From Candidatus Kuenenbacteria bacterium GW2011_GWA2_42_15 (lineage in GTDB: Bacteria; Patescibacteriota; Patescibacteriia; UBA2196; GWA2-42-15): a DNA stretch of 5,528 nt. Of the stretch, positions 4,019 to 5,528 are shown one piece after another. The stretch spans positions 1 to 5,528 of the forward strand of contig LCCW01000068.1 in assembly GCA_000998185.1 (NCBI GenBank), in the 5' to 3' direction. Every line of letters begins with the position of its first letter. Position 1 is the stretch's first letter. The notes below the pieces were generated by a model. That model saw only the letters and a list, made by a program, of their open reading frames with translations, was not told the DNA's origin and did not search any database. The translations under genes were made by a program, and so were the position numbers.

Positions 4019-4049
4019 AGCCTTGCCAAAATCAAGGCTTTTAATTTTT
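4019..4049 (+). terminator. Intrinsic terminator after the coiled-coil gene
   Basis: AGCCTTG (4019-4025) pairs with CAAGGCT (4033-4039) over a 7-base loop, followed by a T-rich run TTTAATTTTT to 4049. It ends directly at the holA start codon, so holA must rely on read-through, on attenuation, or on a promoter I cannot see. Confidence 0.7.
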
Positions 4050-5033
4050 ATGATTATTTTTCTTTACGGGCCGGATACTTTCCGGTCCAAGGAAAAACTG
4101 AAAATGTTTAAAGAAAAATTTGTCCGCGAGGTGGACAAGTCCGGGTTGAATTTGATAGATTTGGACGCGGAAAAAATGACCATTACTGATTTGAATAAGG
4201 CAGTGGCAACCCAGTCTTTTTTGGCAAAAAAGAGGATGGCGGTATTGCGCAATATTTTTAAGCAAAGAAAAGCTTTGCAGACCGAGGTTTTAGAATTATT
4301 GAAAGCGAGCAAATACAGAGAAGGCAAAGATGACAACATTTTGATTTTTTGGGACGAAGAACCGGACAAGCGGTCGGCTTTGTTTAAATATTTAGCTGGG
4401 AGCAAATTTAAAGAAGGATTTGAGATTTTAAAGAATAGCGAGTTGTCCGGTTGGATTGTGAAAACGACGATGGCGCGGGGCGGCAGAATCAGCAAAGCGA
4501 ACGCGGATTTTTTGGCGAGCAAATCCGGCGGTGATTTATGGGCATTGTCGGGAGAAATAGACAAACTTTTGGCCGTGAATTTTGGCCAAGAAATAAGCAA
4601 GGAAAGTTTGGAGCAAAGCACGCTCGTTAAAATTGAAGACAATATTTTTAATCTGACCGACGCGATTGGTAACAGAAATACGCGGTTGGCTTTGAAATTA
4701 TTACATGACAATTTGGAGGCTGGGGCCAATGGCATTTATCTCTTGACAATGATCGTGCGGCAATTTCGGATTTTGGTTCAAGTCAAAGCGGCGCTAGCAG
4801 AAGGGCCCGCCAATACGGCGGGCGGGCAGGACAATTATCGGGGAATAGCGACGGGTTTGGGATTGCATCCGTTTGTGGTGCAAAAAGCTATGGCGCAGGC
4901 GATGAAATATTCCATGGAGCAGTTAAGAACTATTTACAAAAAACTTTTGGAAATTGATTTAAAGCTGAAAAGCGGAGGAGACGGGGAAACGCTATTAGAG
5001 ATGTTCGCGGTGGAGGTGGGAGGGGAGCAGTGA
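4050..5033 (+). CDS. holA: DNA polymerase III subunit delta
   Basis: HolA is the clamp-loader subunit that opens the beta sliding clamp during chromosome replication. At 327 residues the protein has the usual family length. The N-terminus MIIFLYGPDTFRSKEKL matches the family and fixes the start at ATG 4050; an in-frame TTG at 4023 lies inside a terminator stem and is unlikely. The first ~135 residues form the AAA+-like domain with the clamp-binding region. GGDLWALSGEIDKL (160-173) and IFNLTDAIGNRN (199-210) are conserved delta motifs. The C-terminal collar domain includes LLTMIVRQFRILVQVKA (231-247), HPFVVQKAMAQAMKYS (273-288) and the end helix around LLEMF (315-319). Residues 251-260 (EGPANTAGGQ) are encoded by a GC-rich palindrome and look like an inserted loop. 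No clear Shine-Dalgarno is seen (AAGG lies 12 bases upstream). The gene converges on rpsT, a neighbour it also has in other bacteria. Confidence 0.93.
   Translation: MIIFLYGPDTFRSKEKLKMFKEKFVREVDKSGLNLIDLDAEKMTITDLNKAVATQSFLAKKRMAVLRNIFKQRKALQTEVLELLKASKYREGKDDNILIFWDEEPDKRSALFKYLAGSKFKEGFEILKNSELSGWIVKTTMARGGRISKANADFLASKSGGDLWALSGEIDKLLAVNFGQEISKESLEQSTLVKIEDNIFNLTDAIGNRNTRLALKLLHDNLEAGANGIYLLTMIVRQFRILVQVKAALAEGPANTAGGQDNYRGIATGLGLHPFVVQKAMAQAMKYSMEQLRTIYKKLLEIDLKLKSGGDGETLLEMFAVEVGGEQ
4805..4823. repeat. GC-rich palindrome inside holA
   Basis: GCCCGCC (4805-4811) and GGCGGGC (4817-4823) form a perfect 7-bp stem around AATAC. It stands out from the surrounding AT-rich coding sequence and encodes a Gly/Pro/Ala loop in frame, similar in style to the small palindromes nested in the intergenic repeats. 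Confidence 0.7.
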
Positions 5034-5078
5034 TGATTTATGATTTTGGATTGATGATTAAATTTATATTTCAAAAAT

Positions 5079-5108
5079 CGCCCCGATGGTCATCGGGACG
5101 GTTTTTTT
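5079..5108. terminator. Shared terminator between converging holA and rpsT
   Basis: CCCGAT-GGTC-ATCGGG (5082-5097) extends by two more pairs after one mismatch (CG 5079-5080 with CG 5099-5100). It is followed by seven T on the plus strand (5102-5108), and by GATTTTT on the minus strand. It can end transcripts from both sides. Confidence 0.85.
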
Positions 5109-5111
5109 AAA

Positions 5112-5384
5112 TTACTTTTTGGCGAGCAGGCCATTAAGTTTTTTCATTATTCTGGATTTTTTTCTGGCGGCGTTGTTCTTTTGATAGATATGTTTTTCGC
5201 AGGCTTTATCAATGGCTTTTATCAATTGTTGAGACAGGCTTTTAGCTTTTTCCGTTTCAGCGGAGGCAACGGCTTTTTTAAACTGGCGCGCAAGATAGTC
5301 CAGACTGTCCTTGATTTTTTTATTAACAGCGGCCTTTTTTTGCGATTGCCGCAGCCGTTTGGCAGATTGTTTAAGTTGGGGCAT
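5112..5384 (-). CDS. rpsT: 30S ribosomal protein S20
   Basis: The 90-residue, strongly basic, all-helical protein begins MPQLKQSAKRLRQSQKKAAVN, shortened here at the family's conserved N-terminus, and has the length expected of S20. Conserved features include the KRLRQS basic helix (9-14), the central KKAVASAETEKA segment, and the C-terminal IDKACEKHIYQKNNAARKKS (58-77), which fits the S20 pattern of helix plus NxAARKKSR. S20 binds 16S rRNA near the bottom of the small subunit and helps its assembly. The ATG at 5384 is preceded by an AT-rich stretch without a Shine-Dalgarno. It ends 4 bases from the shared terminator and converges with holA. Confidence 0.93.
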   Translation of the reverse strand: MPQLKQSAKRLRQSQKKAAVNKKIKDSLDYLARQFKKAVASAETEKAKSLSQQLIKAIDKACEKHIYQKNNAARKKSRIMKKLNGLLAKK

Positions 5385-5403
5385 ATTTTATAAATTAAAA
5401 ATT

Positions 5404-5420
5404 ATCACCCTGCGGGTGAT
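5404..5420 (-). promoter_or_regulatory. Hairpin in the rpsT leader
   Basis: ATCACCC-TGC-GGGTGAT forms a perfect 7-bp stem with a 3-base loop, ending 20 bases upstream of the rpsT start codon. S20 represses its own translation in some bacteria, so a leader structure could be regulatory, but it may equally be one of the small dispersed palindromes. Nothing in the sequence decides this. Confidence 0.4.
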
Positions 5421-5528
5421 CCGCCTATCACTTGCATTAATTATTTAAGGTTTATCTGGGCGGAAAAATAAAAATGAAAAATTAAGGCTAAATATAGAGT
5501 ATCACAGGGTGCGGGAGTTGGCAAGGGG
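5421..5528. other. Non-coding region upstream of rpsT
   Basis: No gene is visible to the window end. On the minus strand it should hold the rpsT promoter. TTGCCA at 5524-5519 is followed 15 bases later by GATACT, or 17 bases later by TACTCT, but both -10 matches are weak. I do not call a promoter. Confidence 0.35.

Noticed and set aside
4064..4735. Minus-strand frame of 223 codons opposite holA
   Set aside because: HolA is an unmistakable family match on the plus strand; the reverse frame is an antisense shadow with no recognisable motif.

Overview
The window looks like a piece of a Candidate Phyla Radiation (Patescibacteria/CPR, Parcubacteria-like) genome. The reasons are small AT-rich genes with weak or absent Shine-Dalgarno sequences, short coiled-coil proteins of a kind common in that group, a two-helix TrbC/VirB2-like pilin, an MntA-HepT toxin-antitoxin pair, and GTCATTGCGAG palindromic repeats between genes. 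This assignment rests on gene style, not on a marker-gene phylogeny.

Layout. Positions 1-1281 (+) hold a tightly packed run: the tail of an upstream gene overlapping a coiled-coil protein (20-340), an MntA-type nucleotidyltransferase (358-660), a HepT HEPN protein (647-958), and a pilin-like membrane protein (913-1281). The last two meet at an abnormal junction. HepT lacks its C-terminal helix, the pilin lacks the charged start of its signal peptide, and the two overlap out of frame, as if a deletion or a misassembly had joined two genes. Positions 1285-1953 form a cassette: a GIY-YIG nuclease gene (1508-1813) lies between palindromic repeats, with a 51-bp near-identical direct repeat on each side.

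Positions 1979-3282 hold two minus-strand genes that look more GC-rich than their neighbours. They are an exported lytic-transglycosylase/lysozyme-like protein and a short lipoprotein. Each is split by an apparent one-base frameshift, and reading across the shift restores convincing proteins of about 226 and 140 residues. Upstream, a back-to-back promoter pair (3478-3541) drives the transglycosylase leftward through a leader filled with repeats, and a coiled-coil protein (3550-3996) rightward as a probably leaderless transcript.

Positions 4050-5033 (+) encode the DNA polymerase III delta subunit (holA), which carries a small in-frame GC-rich palindrome. It converges on rpsT (ribosomal protein S20, minus strand, 5112-5384) across a shared terminator. 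The holA-rpsT neighbourhood is also found in other bacteria and is the housekeeping anchor; the rest is accessory.

The strongest candidate for something undescribed is the GIY-YIG nuclease cassette flanked by palindromic repeats, which by its arrangement resembles a REP/RAYT-type repeat-mobilising unit but with a different nuclease. The best caution is that three gene breaks lie within 3 kb, so assembly or indel errors must be excluded.
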